Assembly: GCA_003235365.1 (NCBI GenBank)
Contig: QJWJ01000438.1
Location: 62,001 to 126,000 of the forward strand
Length of the DNA stretch: 64,000 nt
From: Deltaproteobacteria bacterium
GTDB taxonomy: Bacteria; Myxococcota_A; Polyangia; Polyangiales; Polyangiaceae
Direction: 5' to 3'
Under the pieces are notes generated by a model, which searched no databases, was not told the DNA's origin, and worked only from the letters and a program-made list of their open reading frames with translations. Numbering within the stretch: position 1 is the stretch's first letter; each line of letters opens with the position of its first letter. Below are positions 43,788 through 52,708 of this stretch, piece by piece. A program made the translations under genes and the position numbers.

Positions 43788-44461
43788 ATGGCCTCCGCCA
43801 GAGCAACGCTCTTGGCTGTCCACCCCGCGTAGGCGTGCCAGACACTCGGCAACTCGGGGACGACGCCAAAGAACAGCGCGGGGATCACGACCAGCGCCAA
43901 CAGCACACGTCCCGGCTTCTTTGAGGCGACCCGCTCACTGATTGCTGCCAAGCACGCTAGCGCAGCTGCAAATACCGCGGCGGCGAGCAAACACTCCGCC
44001 GTGGACAGCAGTGTCGTCGGCAGCGCAGCCAGCGACGAGTGCGTCCAGAGCACCGACGCCCACAGCGCCGTGGTCGCGAACGCCAACGGCCAGAAGCTGA
44101 GACTTGCGCGCGCGAGTCCCAGAGCGAGCCGCGAACTGCGCGCGTCGAAACCGCTCAGGGCAGCAAGTCGACAGATGGCTTGGGCCGTTCTCTCGTCCGC
44201 GCGGAAATAGGACGGGGTCGCGAACACCACGAGCCATGCCAGCACCCCCTGACCGTGACTGACGGTATCCAGCGCTGCGTCGCCGGCCAGCATCGAAACG
44301 CACCAGATCACCGTCAACCCGGCCATCACCCAGCGCGCGATGCGGTGCGTCCGCCCTTGCGCCAGGCTTTGCCGAAACAGCGCCGACAGCGTTCCGATCC
44401 CCCGAAGCGTTCCAACGTAGTCCCGCCGCTGTGCCGTGGTCGCGTCGTTGGTGCCGGTCAC
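43784..44461 (-). CDS. Membrane protein, first gene of the ABC operon
   Basis: 225 residues from a GTG, with about six membrane segments (for example WVMAGLTVIWCVSMLAG, LLAAAVFAAALACLAAI and VLLALVVIPALFFGVVP). No sequence motif is recognised. It ends with ATG-TGA, in which the GTG start of the ATPase-like gene is embedded, so the two are translationally coupled. Together with the ATPase-like and second membrane gene it forms a three-gene unit of ABC-2 transporter layout. Confidence 0.7.
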   Translation of the reverse strand: MTGTNDATTAQRRDYVGTLRGIGTLSALFRQSLAQGRTHRIARWVMAGLTVIWCVSMLAGDAALDTVSHGQGVLAWLVVFATPSYFRADERTAQAICRLAALSGFDARSSRLALGLARASLSFWPLAFATTALWASVLWTHSSLAALPTTLLSTAECLLAAAVFAAALACLAAISERVASKKPGRVLLALVVIPALFFGVVPELPSVWHAYAGWTAKSVALAEAM

Positions 44462-44690
44462 GTGGGTGAGTCTACACCGAGTTGCGTCCGACGCGGAAAC
44501 TCGCGGCGTTCTCGCACTTCCGGTCCGGCGGTCGTGAAGACTGGTCGAGCGAACCTCGGCCTTGGAGTTCCCGTCAGTCGCCGCGGCGGCAATCGCTCCC
44601 CGTTCGGGTCGGCAGCCGAACGCCCCGCGTCACGATTCCGGATCCGGTGATGCGACTCACCCGGAGGGTTCGTCGTTACCGGCTCGCAGC

Positions 44691-45629
44691 TCAGCGTGTC
44701 CCGGCCTCGGTTCGCTTGAGCAACTCTGGATTGGAGGGATTTGCCGTGCGCGCGCGATCGAGCCATGCCCGGCGGTCGGGGTCGCGCAGCTCATCCAGAG
44801 CGACCGCCAGGGCGTACAGCGTCAAGGGGTGATCAGGATCCAACCGATACGCCCTCTGCGCGTAACTCAGAGCCACTTGCGCATCCGAGGCGCCGAGCGC
44901 CGCGACCGCGCTCCACGCTAACGCCGCGAGTCCCAAATCGTCGTTGCGCTCGGTCAGTGGTGCCAGGGTGCGTAGCGCGGCGCGAAGCTCGCCGCGCTGC
45001 AGGTCGAGTCGTGCCCGCAGCAGGGTCAACTGGGGCGATTCGCCGAGTGACGCCCGAGCTTTGGACAGCTGTCGTTCGGCTTCGTCGAGGCGCCCCAGTT
45101 TGATCAAGCATTCGATCGAGCCGGCCTGTCCGGCGACGTGAAGGGGTTCGATCTGAGCCAGTTTGCGGAACTCGATCAAGGCGTGCTCCACGTGCCCGGC
45201 CTGCAGCAGTAGCCGTGCGAGGTTGCCGCGCGCTGCTGCGAACCCAGGGTCGACCTTCAGCGCTTCTCGGTAGTGCTCGCTCGCGACGTCAGGACGATGC
45301 TCGAGCTCAGCCAGGACGCCCAGTGAATGGTGCGGTTGCGCGACGTCGGGGTTGAGGCGCTTGGCTCGTTCGAACAGTTGCCTCGCTCGGTCGAAGTTGC
45401 CGCGCCCCATCTCCACCAACCCGAGGTTCGTCAGCGCGTCGACGAACTCGGGATTGTACTCGACGGCGACTTCGAGGTTTGCTGAGGCGGTTTCCAGGTC
45501 CCCTTGCAGCAGCGCATCGGCCCCCGCCGCGTTGTGAGCCAGCGCTGCAGGAGGAAGTGGAGCGGCTCCCGAGCAGCCCGATGCGATGGCAAGCAGACAC
45601 AGTGCCGCGGCTTGCATAGTCCGGTGCAT
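44691..45629 (-). CDS. TPR-repeat lipoprotein
   Basis: 312 residues from the ATG at 45629, which gives a clean lipoprotein signal (MHRTMQAAALCLLAIASGC, Cys19). Upstream in-frame ATGs (for example 45716) would give a long Pro-rich leader and are less likely, though GGAG precedes that one. The mature part is built of tetratricopeptide repeats: AAGADALLQGDLETASANLE, FVDALTNLGLVEMGRGNFDR, then QPHHSLGVLAELEHRPDVAS, FAAARGNLARLLLQAGHVEH, and further units to the end. TPR domains hold protein partners; outside the inner membrane such lipoproteins often help pili or outer-membrane assembly. The partner is unknown. It is divergent from a membrane-anchored protein. Confidence 0.85.
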   Translation of the reverse strand: MHRTMQAAALCLLAIASGCSGAAPLPPAALAHNAAGADALLQGDLETASANLEVAVEYNPEFVDALTNLGLVEMGRGNFDRARQLFERAKRLNPDVAQPHHSLGVLAELEHRPDVASEHYREALKVDPGFAAARGNLARLLLQAGHVEHALIEFRKLAQIEPLHVAGQAGSIECLIKLGRLDEAERQLSKARASLGESPQLTLLRARLDLQRGELRAALRTLAPLTERNDDLGLAALAWSAVAALGASDAQVALSYAQRAYRLDPDHPLTLYALAVALDELRDPDRRAWLDRARTANPSNPELLKRTEAGTR

Positions 45630-45786
45630 TCGTCGTGGGGCGTGGGGCGATGAGACACTGCTTGGCTCCGAGGGTGCGGGCGGAGCTGCGGGCCGAGGGC
45701 GGAGGTTGCGCTTCATGGGCTCCGGTCGGACGCTGCCCGGCGTGGGTTGCGGCATTTTTCCCGCTGTGAGATGACGAGCGCCGTCC

Positions 45787-46506
45787 ATGTCCGAGCCGTC
45801 GTCGCCGCCTCCTTCGGGACAGCCCTCCGAATCCGCTGGAATCCCCGCCGATCGGGATCCCGCAGCTCCGATTGAAACCATGTCCGAGGTTGGCACGGAG
45901 GCGGCAGCGGTTGCCCCCGCGCTGGCGGAGCAGAGTAACGACGGTGACGAAGCTGCGGCGCAGAGCCCGGACTGGGTGCGCGTTGGAGCTGCGGACGCCC
46001 CGGCGCCGATTCCGTATGGCACTGGGCTCGACACCAATACGCGTTGGACTTTGCTCTTTTTGTGCGCTGTCTTTCTGGTGACGCTCGGTACTTGGGGAAC
46101 GGGCAAGCTCGCGTGCAACTATCAGCCGCCCGCCAGTCAGCGGTTCGAGCCGGTCGCGCTCGAGTCTCGGATCGACCGCCCCAAGGATGCCGCGCTGGAA
46201 TTCCACCACCAGCTGTACATTCAGGACTACGACGTCGCTGCGGAGATCGCGACGGACCAGGGCAAGCTCCTCGTCGAAGAAGCGCGAGCCGCCTGTGATG
46301 CAGCGTGTCAAGCAGACCGACCACGACGAGCGGCCAGTGCACGCACTCGAGCGAGCTTGCTTCGTGTGCAGGGGCAGGTTGCCTGGGGCCATGCCGAGAC
46401 GTTCATCGGGGCCCAGATGGTCAGCGAGGGGTACTACGAGCTGCGTCGCGAGCAGCGGCGTTGGGTCGTCGTGCGGCGCGGTAGTCCACCGCCCCTCAGC
46501 CCCTGA
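45787..46506 (+). CDS. Single-pass membrane protein, function unknown
   Basis: 239 residues. Residues 1-85 are acidic, Ser/Ala/Pro-rich and should be cytoplasmic. One membrane segment lies at about 87-106 (WTLLFLCAVFLVTLGTWGTG). The outer part (about 107-239) has alternating helices and strands (FHHQLYIQDYDVAAEIATDQ, then GHAETFIGAQMVSEGYYELR and RRWVVVRRGSP). I recognise no family. It is divergent from the TPR lipoprotein gene, with overlapping promoter space. Confidence 0.65.
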   Translation: MSEPSSPPPSGQPSESAGIPADRDPAAPIETMSEVGTEAAAVAPALAEQSNDGDEAAAQSPDWVRVGAADAPAPIPYGTGLDTNTRWTLLFLCAVFLVTLGTWGTGKLACNYQPPASQRFEPVALESRIDRPKDAALEFHHQLYIQDYDVAAEIATDQGKLLVEEARAACDAACQADRPRRAASARTRASLLRVQGQVAWGHAETFIGAQMVSEGYYELRREQRRWVVVRRGSPPPLSP

Positions 46507-46557
46507 GAGCTGCTTTCGCGACTTGCGCGTTCAGGCGTTGCCGACGCAGCCGGCCGC

Positions 46558-47733
46558 TCACGGAGCGGGCGCTACGAGGTCCGTTCGCGTCACGTAGAAG
46601 AAGTCACGATCCGAAGGTCGACTGAAGTACTCGTTTTTGCCGTGCAGGCTGTCGGGTACGAGGCTGGTCGTCACACGTGGTTTACCCTCTACCCGCCCCG
46701 CGAGCAGGAAGCGTGTCCAGGCGAAGTTGATGTCGAGTTGCACCGCGTTCGCTGCGCCCGCCGCCTGCATGCCGCGCGCGAGATCCAGCGGTCGCGCCTC
46801 GATGCCGATTGCGTAGAACAAGACCTTCTTCTCGGCGTCGATGCCGAGGACCGAACGGCGACGGGTTTTCAAATCGGGATTTTTCCCGGCCCAGACGCGC
46901 GTGAGTCCCTTTTCCAGGTTGGGGTGAAGCTCGCCGTCTGCGACCAAACACGGAGGACCTTGACGAAAGCTCAGCAGTCGATCCCGCTCCGTTTCGAAGG
47001 CCGTCCACGGCGCGATGGACACCCTGCCGTCGTGGGTCAACGCCACGGTACAACCACTGTCCTTCGCGGGGACGAAGGTGATGCCGTGAGTCATCTGCCC
47101 CCACCAGCCGTGGCGAGCTTGAAAGCCGCCGTTGAATACGGCCACGGCCGCAGCCTGTTCACCGTCGGGGACGAGCCCTGGAGTCTGGATCGACTGTAAG
47201 CGCTGAGCGCCCGCGTCAGCTTTGCCGATCGTCCACCCGACACGCAGTCGCGACAGGTCCATCGCGACCAACTCCATACTGACGAAGGGGTTCTTGGGGT
47301 GGGGATGAATCACTGTGCGAAACACTGGCGACGGGTCCGTGGCGGCGACCTCGCCGAACGAAGCGTCGCCCATCGGCGTCCACTCGCCGTCGCCGGGTTT
47401 GGCTGACAGCTCGAAGGGCGGCGCAACGGGCGGGGGTGAGAACGGTGCCGGGGTGGGTTTTGATGATGGCGACGCCGAACTCGACGGTGCCGCGCCAGCG
47501 TCGGCTCTGATGGTCGCGGGAGGTGGAGGTGTCGCGCCGTCGCTCGTCGTCGGTGCGGACTCGCTGCGAGTCGTCGGCGTGGGGGATGGCGGCGCCGATG
47601 GGGTGGGCGCTTGGGGCGTACACCCGCTGAGCCAAGCAACCATCGTCATCGAAGCGATTCGTCTCGATGCCAGACTCCATCCGCGCGCGGCAGCGGTTTG
47701 CTTCCCGTCGAATTGCATCGCACCCGTTCCCAT
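46558..47733 (-). CDS. Lipoprotein with NAGPA-type phosphodiester glycosidase domain
   Basis: 391 residues. The signal ends in a lipobox (MVAWLSGC, Cys38). A Pro/Ser/Thr-rich linker runs to about 105. The rest resembles the NAGPA/DUF2233 fold of phosphodiester alpha-N-acetylglucosaminidases and exopolysaccharide-associated proteins: VRVGWTIGKADA-like start, AAAVAVFNGGFQARHGWWGQ (the conserved N-G-G-F), MTHGITFVPAK, TRRRSVLGID, then NAVQLDINFAWTRFL where relatives read 'LDGGGS'. That the last motif is altered (LDINFAW) makes catalysis uncertain. It probably acts on a surface glycan or binds one. It is a single gene between thrS and a plus-strand gene. Confidence 0.75.
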   Translation of the reverse strand: MGTGAMQFDGKQTAAARGWSLASRRIASMTMVAWLSGCTPQAPTPSAPPSPTPTTRSESAPTTSDGATPPPPATIRADAGAAPSSSASPSSKPTPAPFSPPPVAPPFELSAKPGDGEWTPMGDASFGEVAATDPSPVFRTVIHPHPKNPFVSMELVAMDLSRLRVGWTIGKADAGAQRLQSIQTPGLVPDGEQAAAVAVFNGGFQARHGWWGQMTHGITFVPAKDSGCTVALTHDGRVSIAPWTAFETERDRLLSFRQGPPCLVADGELHPNLEKGLTRVWAGKNPDLKTRRRSVLGIDAEKKVLFYAIGIEARPLDLARGMQAAGAANAVQLDINFAWTRFLLAGRVEGKPRVTTSLVPDSLHGKNEYFSRPSDRDFFYVTRTDLVAPAP

Positions 47734-47858
47734 TGCTCGTCAGTGTAGAACACACCGAGCGGCGGGCAGCGAAATACTACGTTGCCGGCTGGGGTGCTGC
47801 AATGCAGCGAGGCGCAACCCCGTTCGGGATCACGCCTCGTCTTGCCGCGCCAGGCTGT

Positions 47859-47880
47859 GGCCCGCCGCTTCGAGCGGGCC
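47859..47880 (-). terminator. Hairpin downstream of thrS
   Basis: A perfect 7-bp GC stem (GGCCCGC / GCGGGCC) with an 8-base loop lies about 20 bases after the thrS stop on the minus strand. There is no T run, so it is a weak terminator candidate. Confidence 0.4.
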
Positions 47881-47901
47881 CGCAGGACGCCGTCGTCTGC
47901 G

Positions 47902-49908
47902 CTACTGGGCGGCTTGCGGCAACGGCGGTTTGCCGCCCGGCTTGCGCTCTTCAGCGATGCGCTGCAAGAAATCGTCGATGCTCATCGCGCCGAGCTCGCC
48001 CGCCGTGCGCGACCGCACGTTGATCGAGCCGCCTTCGAGCTCCTTTTCGCCGACGACGATCACGTAGGGCAGCTTCTGCAAGCTGGCCTGACGGATCTTG
48101 TAGCCGACCCGGTCCGGGCCGAGATCGGCTTCGCCGCGCAGCCCCGCGTCGAGCAACTTCTCAGTCACTTGGCTGGCGTAGTCGCTGAAGCGTTCACTGA
48201 CTGGGATCACCGAGAACTGCGTCGGGGCCAGCCACATGGGGAAAGCACCTGCGTAGTTTTCGATGATGATGCCCATGAAGCGCTCCAAACTGCCGTAGCA
48301 GGCGCGGTGCAACATCACGGGCGTGTGCCGTTCGCCGTCGGCGCCGACGTAGGTCAGCCCAAAACGCTCCGGCATCGAGAAATCGAGCTGGATCGTTCCG
48401 CATTGCCAGGAGCGCTTGAGCACGTCACGGATGTGGAAATCGATCTTGGGCCCGTAGAAAGCTCCGTCGCCTTCGTTGATCACGTACTGCAGCCCCGTCG
48501 AGTCGAGAGACGACTTCAACGCCGACTCGGCGCGTTCCCACATCTCGTCACTGCCGATGCTCTTGGCCGGCCGCGTCGAGAGCTCGACCCGTACGTCGTC
48601 GAGATCGAACGCCGAGTAGACTTCCTTGAAGAAGTCGATCAGCATCTTGATCTCGTTGCCAATCTGCTCCGGTGTGCAGAAGTGGTGCGCGTCGTCCTGA
48701 GTGAACGCTTGCACGCGGAACAAACCGTGGCGCACGCCGCTCAGCTCGCGTCTGTGGACCAAGCCCATTTCCGCGATGCGCAGCGGGAACTCGTTGTGGC
48801 TGTGCAGCCGTGCCCGGTACACCATCAAGTGGCCGGGGCAGTTCATCGGCTTGACCGCCATCGGGCGTTCTTCTTGGACGTCCTCTTTGATCTTCGCAGG
48901 GTCGTCGGCATCACGCAGCTTGAGCTTCGTGAAGAACATGTTCTCCAGGTAGTTGTCGTAGTGCCCGGAGGTGTGCCACATGTGCTCGCTCAAGATCAGC
49001 GGCGTCTTGACCTCTAGGTAACCGCGCCGCTTGAGCAGCCCGCGCATGTAGTCGGCCAAGTTGTTGAACAGCGCAGCGCCCTTCGGCAAAAAGAACGGGA
49101 AACCCGGCGCGTCCTCGTGCATCACGAACAAGCCGAGCTGTTCGCCGAGCACGCGGTGATCGCGCTTTTTCGCTTCTTCGAGCTGCGTCAGGTAATCTTG
49201 CAGGTCGTTCTTGGAGAAGAACGCCGTGCCGTACACGCGCACCAGGTGTTCGCGTGAGGCGTCGGCGCGCCAATACGAGCCCGACACTTTCGTCAATTTC
49301 ACGTGCTTGAGCCAGCCCGTGTCTTGCACGTGCGGACCGCGGCACAAGTCGACGAAGTCACCGTGACGGAAGAACGACAGCTCTTCGCCGCGCTGCCGAA
49401 TGCCTTCGACCAACTCGGCTTTGAACTTGTTGCTGCCGCCATCGATCGCCTGATAACGGGCGAAGACTTCGTCGCTCGTGTCGTTGGCTACACGCCGCTC
49501 GAAACGCAACGCCTGCTTGGCGATGCGCTGCATTTCCTCTTCGATCTTCGGAAAGTCGTCCGGCGTGATCTTCTCGCCGTCGGGTATGAACAGGTCGTAG
49601 TAGAACCCATCTTCGACGGCGGGGCCGATCGTCAACTGTGCCTTGGGAAACACACGCAAGATAGCGTCCGCCATCAAATGCGCTGCCGAGTGGCGTAGTA
49701 CGTCGAGCGCTTCGGGGTCTTTTTTGGTGAGGATGGAGACCGCGGCGCCGTCCTCGAGTGGGACCCGGAGGTCCACCACTTCAGAGCCGATCTTCGCGGC
49801 GACGGCGTTCTTGGCCAGTCCGGCCCCAATGGCATTGGCCAAATCCAGCGCAGCTGCCCCGTCATCCAGCTGACGCACACTTCCATCCGGAAGGTTCACG
49901 CTAATCAT
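47902..49908 (-). CDS. thrS: Threonyl-tRNA synthetase
   Basis: 668 residues, with AAAGGA before the ATG. It charges tRNA-Thr. An N-terminal TGS domain (about 1-60) is followed by the editing domain, whose HSAAHLM at 73-79 and CRGPHV (Cys189, His193) form the site that removes Ser from tRNA. The class II core has MNCPGH (zinc ligand Cys357), RRELSGVRHGLFR (motif 2), and HRACYGSLERFMGIIIENYA (motif 3). The anticodon-binding domain ends with a Pro/Gly/Lys-rich tail. Length is normal. No infC-rpmI-rplT cluster follows, and a long stretch without a gene lies upstream. Confidence 0.97.
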   Translation of the reverse strand: MISVNLPDGSVRQLDDGAAALDLANAIGAGLAKNAVAAKIGSEVVDLRVPLEDGAAVSILTKKDPEALDVLRHSAAHLMADAILRVFPKAQLTIGPAVEDGFYYDLFIPDGEKITPDDFPKIEEEMQRIAKQALRFERRVANDTSDEVFARYQAIDGGSNKFKAELVEGIRQRGEELSFFRHGDFVDLCRGPHVQDTGWLKHVKLTKVSGSYWRADASREHLVRVYGTAFFSKNDLQDYLTQLEEAKKRDHRVLGEQLGLFVMHEDAPGFPFFLPKGAALFNNLADYMRGLLKRRGYLEVKTPLILSEHMWHTSGHYDNYLENMFFTKLKLRDADDPAKIKEDVQEERPMAVKPMNCPGHLMVYRARLHSHNEFPLRIAEMGLVHRRELSGVRHGLFRVQAFTQDDAHHFCTPEQIGNEIKMLIDFFKEVYSAFDLDDVRVELSTRPAKSIGSDEMWERAESALKSSLDSTGLQYVINEGDGAFYGPKIDFHIRDVLKRSWQCGTIQLDFSMPERFGLTYVGADGERHTPVMLHRACYGSLERFMGIIIENYAGAFPMWLAPTQFSVIPVSERFSDYASQVTEKLLDAGLRGEADLGPDRVGYKIRQASLQKLPYVIVVGEKELEGGSINVRSRTAGELGAMSIDDFLQRIAEERKPGGKPPLPQAAQ

Positions 49909-50290
49909 CGAATTGTCCTTTCAGTTTGCGGGACGGAAACCACCCGACCTCGCGTGGCCAGCGACGGATACGGCCCGCCGCAGGATGGTGGACATTAGCG
50001 CCGGCTACCTCCATTGGCAACTGGCCCGCGGAACTTTCCCCCGAACAGTCCTGTGACGGCCGTGACGGCTCGGGGTTCCTCCCCCGCAAACGGTCCCAGT
50101 ATGCTCGCCTCGTCGCGCCTTGTTGCGGTGACGCATCGCCGCCCTCGGTGCACGGCTGTTTCGACCCGGTTCCTTGCCACGGCGATAGCGCGCGGTTGGG
50201 TCGGGCGCGGCACCGAGCTTGCGAGCCCTGGCGTCTCGAAGCGCCGTCGGACCGCACCACCATGGCCGGCGATGCGACGCGCCCTGTGGT

Positions 50291-50330
50291 TCACTGCACT
50301 TCACTGCACTTCACTGCGCTTCACTGCGCG
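50291..50330. repeat. 10-bp tandem repeats (TCACTGCACT x4)
   Basis: Four head-to-tail copies of a decamer, TCACTGCACT twice and then TCACTGCGCT and TCACTGCGCG, lie in the gap upstream of thrS. There are no spacers, so this is not a CRISPR array. Confidence 0.9.
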
Positions 50331-51230
50331 TCCGTGTGTGCCCTTACGCCGGTCCTCGACTGTTCGGTGTGCAGGGTGATGCGCTGACTGATGGGATCCA
50401 GCGCGTCACCCCAACCCACAACAGGCTGCGTGGAGGAACGGTTCTCACAGCAGCGCGGTGGGTAAGAAGAGCCAGCGGGAATGACAGTGTGCCCGATCGG
50501 CACCCGACGGGGGAAATCGGCGTCGGATGGTGCTTTCGGTCGGCGCTCGTGAATTCGGGTTAACGGGGCGAACGACAGCTCGGGTGAGTCATGCGTTTCG
50601 GTGCACGAAGTGGGTGAGCACTGGTGAGGCGATGGTCGGGCGGAGAGTCCGCGAATCGCGAACTCTCATTCAGCGCCCCGCAACGAACTGCCTCAGCTGT
50701 GATCGAGATGTCGTGCTTTCTGCACACGTTCGTTGGCACCTGCTTGGCGCGCCTGACTGAGCGGAGCTACGTCGACGGCAGGGCTCCCCGGCGGTGAAGC
50801 TCGTTCGCTGATGGCCTCGAAAGTAGGCCACAAAATAGGAGCGACAGCGACGTCGGGAGGGGGGGGCACCGACGCCGCTGCGCTGAAAAGAGCACGGCGA
50901 CAGGGGGGGGAGGGGAGGGGGACCGGCCGCCGTGCGGATGTCTTCCGAAGCTCTGCGTTTCTCTTCGCGGCTTCTGTACTTCTGTAATGCGAGCACCGTG
51001 CCAACTCTCCGTTACGTGATTCCGATGAGTTGCACGCTCGTCATCGAGCCATCCTTTCGCTCGTGCGGATGAGCATGCAACAGTGGTGGGTTCGAGGCAT
51101 CGGCCTGGCAAGGGCGTGTCCGAGTGGAACTGTGAATTCCCGGCGCTGAAGGGGACTGGTCGTCCGCGTGTTCGGGCCAGTGAGCTGATCGGGTGAACGT
51201 CCTACCCGTGACGTGCGGCGTTGAAATGCA

Positions 51231-51260
51231 TGACGCCCCGCGGGTTTCGGCGGGGCGTCA
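51231..51260 (-). terminator. Strong hairpin downstream of lipoprotein gene
   Basis: A perfect 11-bp stem (TGACGCCCCGC / GCGGGGCGTCA) with an 8-base loop lies 45 bases after the stop of the minus-strand lipoprotein gene. The following minus-strand bases (TGCATTTCAA) give only a weak T tract. It is the best terminator in the window by stem strength. Confidence 0.65.
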
Positions 51261-51304
51261 ACGCAATCAGACTGTGTCTCGCGACGGTGCGTCGCGCACC
51301 GTCG

Positions 51305-52273
51305 TCAATCCTCGATGGCCATGTCCGAAATGCAGACGCTGAAGGGGTTCGGACCAGTGGGGCCGGGCTGCACCAGAAACTGGATCGCCGCGATGTCCGA
51401 CGGATCCAAATCTTCATCGTCGCCGTTGTCCGCGACCCACGATGGCTGCTCGAAGTCGCTCCAGTCGATGCTGTTCTTGCCGGATCGGAGTGTCGTGAAG
51501 TGCTCACCGCCGTCCACGACTTTGGTCTTGGCCATCGTCAACTTGACCAGAACGTCGGCGTCGCTGTCGACGGTCGCAGTGAAGGAGATGCCGCTGTACG
51601 CGCTTCCGTCCCAGGGATCTTCGTCGTTGAAGTTGAAACCGATGGCGGCGCCATAGATGTCGTAGTTGTCCTCTTCCGCTTCGGCCGTCGTCCCTGTCAT
51701 GCACACGGTGCCGCTTTCGACCGTCCGCTCGAAGTCTTCGGTGACGTCGTCTTGGTAGTCGTACCAAGAGCCCTGAACTCCGACGCCGTTGGTGCTGACC
51801 GCGACCCAACCTTTGTCGTTTGGAATGATCATGTTGCCCTCACCACCGGCAGGCGTTGGGTCGGGTTCTGGCTCGGGAGCGGCCGGTTGCGGCGACTGTG
51901 CCGGGCCGGGATCGACTTGCGCCGGAGCCGTGCCCTGAGCCGTCGGTGTGCCACCTACGGGTGGCATTGGCAGACCTGGACCCTGCTGCGTGCCGGGGGG
52001 CGCTCCGACAGTGGCACCTGGAGCTACCGTCGGCTGCACTCCTGGTGACGTGGCGACGGGCTGCGGCGTCGTCGCTATCGGTTGAGTCGAGGGCGTTACC
52101 ATGACGATGCCCGGCGTTACCGGGTTGGTCGCGAGGGTGGACGGCTGCATTGGCGCCGTCGCGCCGGGAGTCGCTGGCTGCGCCGTGGTGTTCGGGCTGT
52201 CCGCGCTGCAGGCGACGGCCAACGCACCGCCAACGATGCCGAGATTCAATAGGGTCAGGTTCAGCTTCGTCAT
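51305..52273 (-). CDS. Secreted lipoprotein with CBM-like beta domain
   Basis: 322 residues from the ATG at 52273, which has AGAGGA eight bases before it; a GTG six codons earlier lacks such a site. The signal ends in a lipobox (GGALAVAC, Cys22). A linker rich in Pro, Thr, Ala and Gln runs to about 140. The C-terminal domain (about 145-322) is beta-rich with GWVAVSTNGVGVQGSWYDYQ, then YDIYGAAIGFNFND, GSAYSGISFTATVDS, FTTLRSGKNSIDWSDFEQP and IAAIQFLVQPG. This order resembles carbohydrate-binding (galactose-binding-like) domains found in many myxobacterial secreted proteins. The ligand is unknown. Two Cys (one in SGTVCMTG, one near the C-terminus) may pair. Confidence 0.78.
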   Translation of the reverse strand: MTKLNLTLLNLGIVGGALAVACSADSPNTTAQPATPGATAPMQPSTLATNPVTPGIVMVTPSTQPIATTPQPVATSPGVQPTVAPGATVGAPPGTQQGPGLPMPPVGGTPTAQGTAPAQVDPGPAQSPQPAAPEPEPDPTPAGGEGNMIIPNDKGWVAVSTNGVGVQGSWYDYQDDVTEDFERTVESGTVCMTGTTAEAEEDNYDIYGAAIGFNFNDEDPWDGSAYSGISFTATVDSDADVLVKLTMAKTKVVDGGEHFTTLRSGKNSIDWSDFEQPSWVADNGDDEDLDPSDIAAIQFLVQPGPTGPNPFSVCISDMAIED

Positions 52274-52708
52274 TTCGACATTCCTCTGCACGCACGAATT
52301 CAGACGCGGCCGGGGCCGCGGGATACAGAAGCCCCTGGTACCGGGTGGAGGCGCCCACTGGGGGCCGATCTCCGGTAGCCGTGTCTCGGTGTTCTACGCA
52401 ACGGGTCCTACACTGTCCAGGCGATTGTCCCGGGGGGCCAACGTGCCCTGAGAGACGGAACAAAGTCCTCGCGGCGACTGGCAGGCGCTTCTCAACGTAG
52501 CGCAATAATCCAGCGTCGCGAATCGGCGGAAGCTCCACCAACGTGTCGGAATTCGCGCCATGCGATCCGATTGGACTACCCCGCTGGCTGGTAGCGTTTC
52601 CGCTCGGACAGCGCTCGGAAGCTCCGTCCGCGCGAAAAACCGGCCACGCCCTCTGCGCCTCTCGCCATTTGTGCAGCGGACCGCTTTGGCGAGGCACTAC
52701 AGTGGCGC
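52274..52708. other. Intergenic between divergent genes
   Basis: This 435-base gap holds the promoters of the lipoprotein (minus) and the protease-like gene (plus). Short open frames across it are Arg/Pro-rich. No repeat or RNA gene was recognised. Confidence 0.5.

Larger units (their letters stand above)
49909..51304. other. 1.4-kb stretch without a convincing gene, upstream of thrS
   Basis: Open frames of up to about 150 codons cross it but translate to Arg/Cys/Pro-rich or repetitive sequence. It contains four tandem 10-bp repeats at 50291-50330, runs of G with G4-forming potential around 50855-50866 and 50903-50921, and a terminator-like hairpin at 51231-51260 that belongs to the lipoprotein gene to the right. 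The thrS promoter and leader must lie at its left end. A non-coding RNA cannot be excluded. Confidence 0.55.

Noticed and set aside
47782-49017. 411-codon plus-strand frame opposite thrS
   Set aside because: It is antisense to a complete thrS; composition is that of a shadow frame.
50291-50330. Tandem decamers as a CRISPR array
   Set aside because: The units are adjacent without spacers and far too short.
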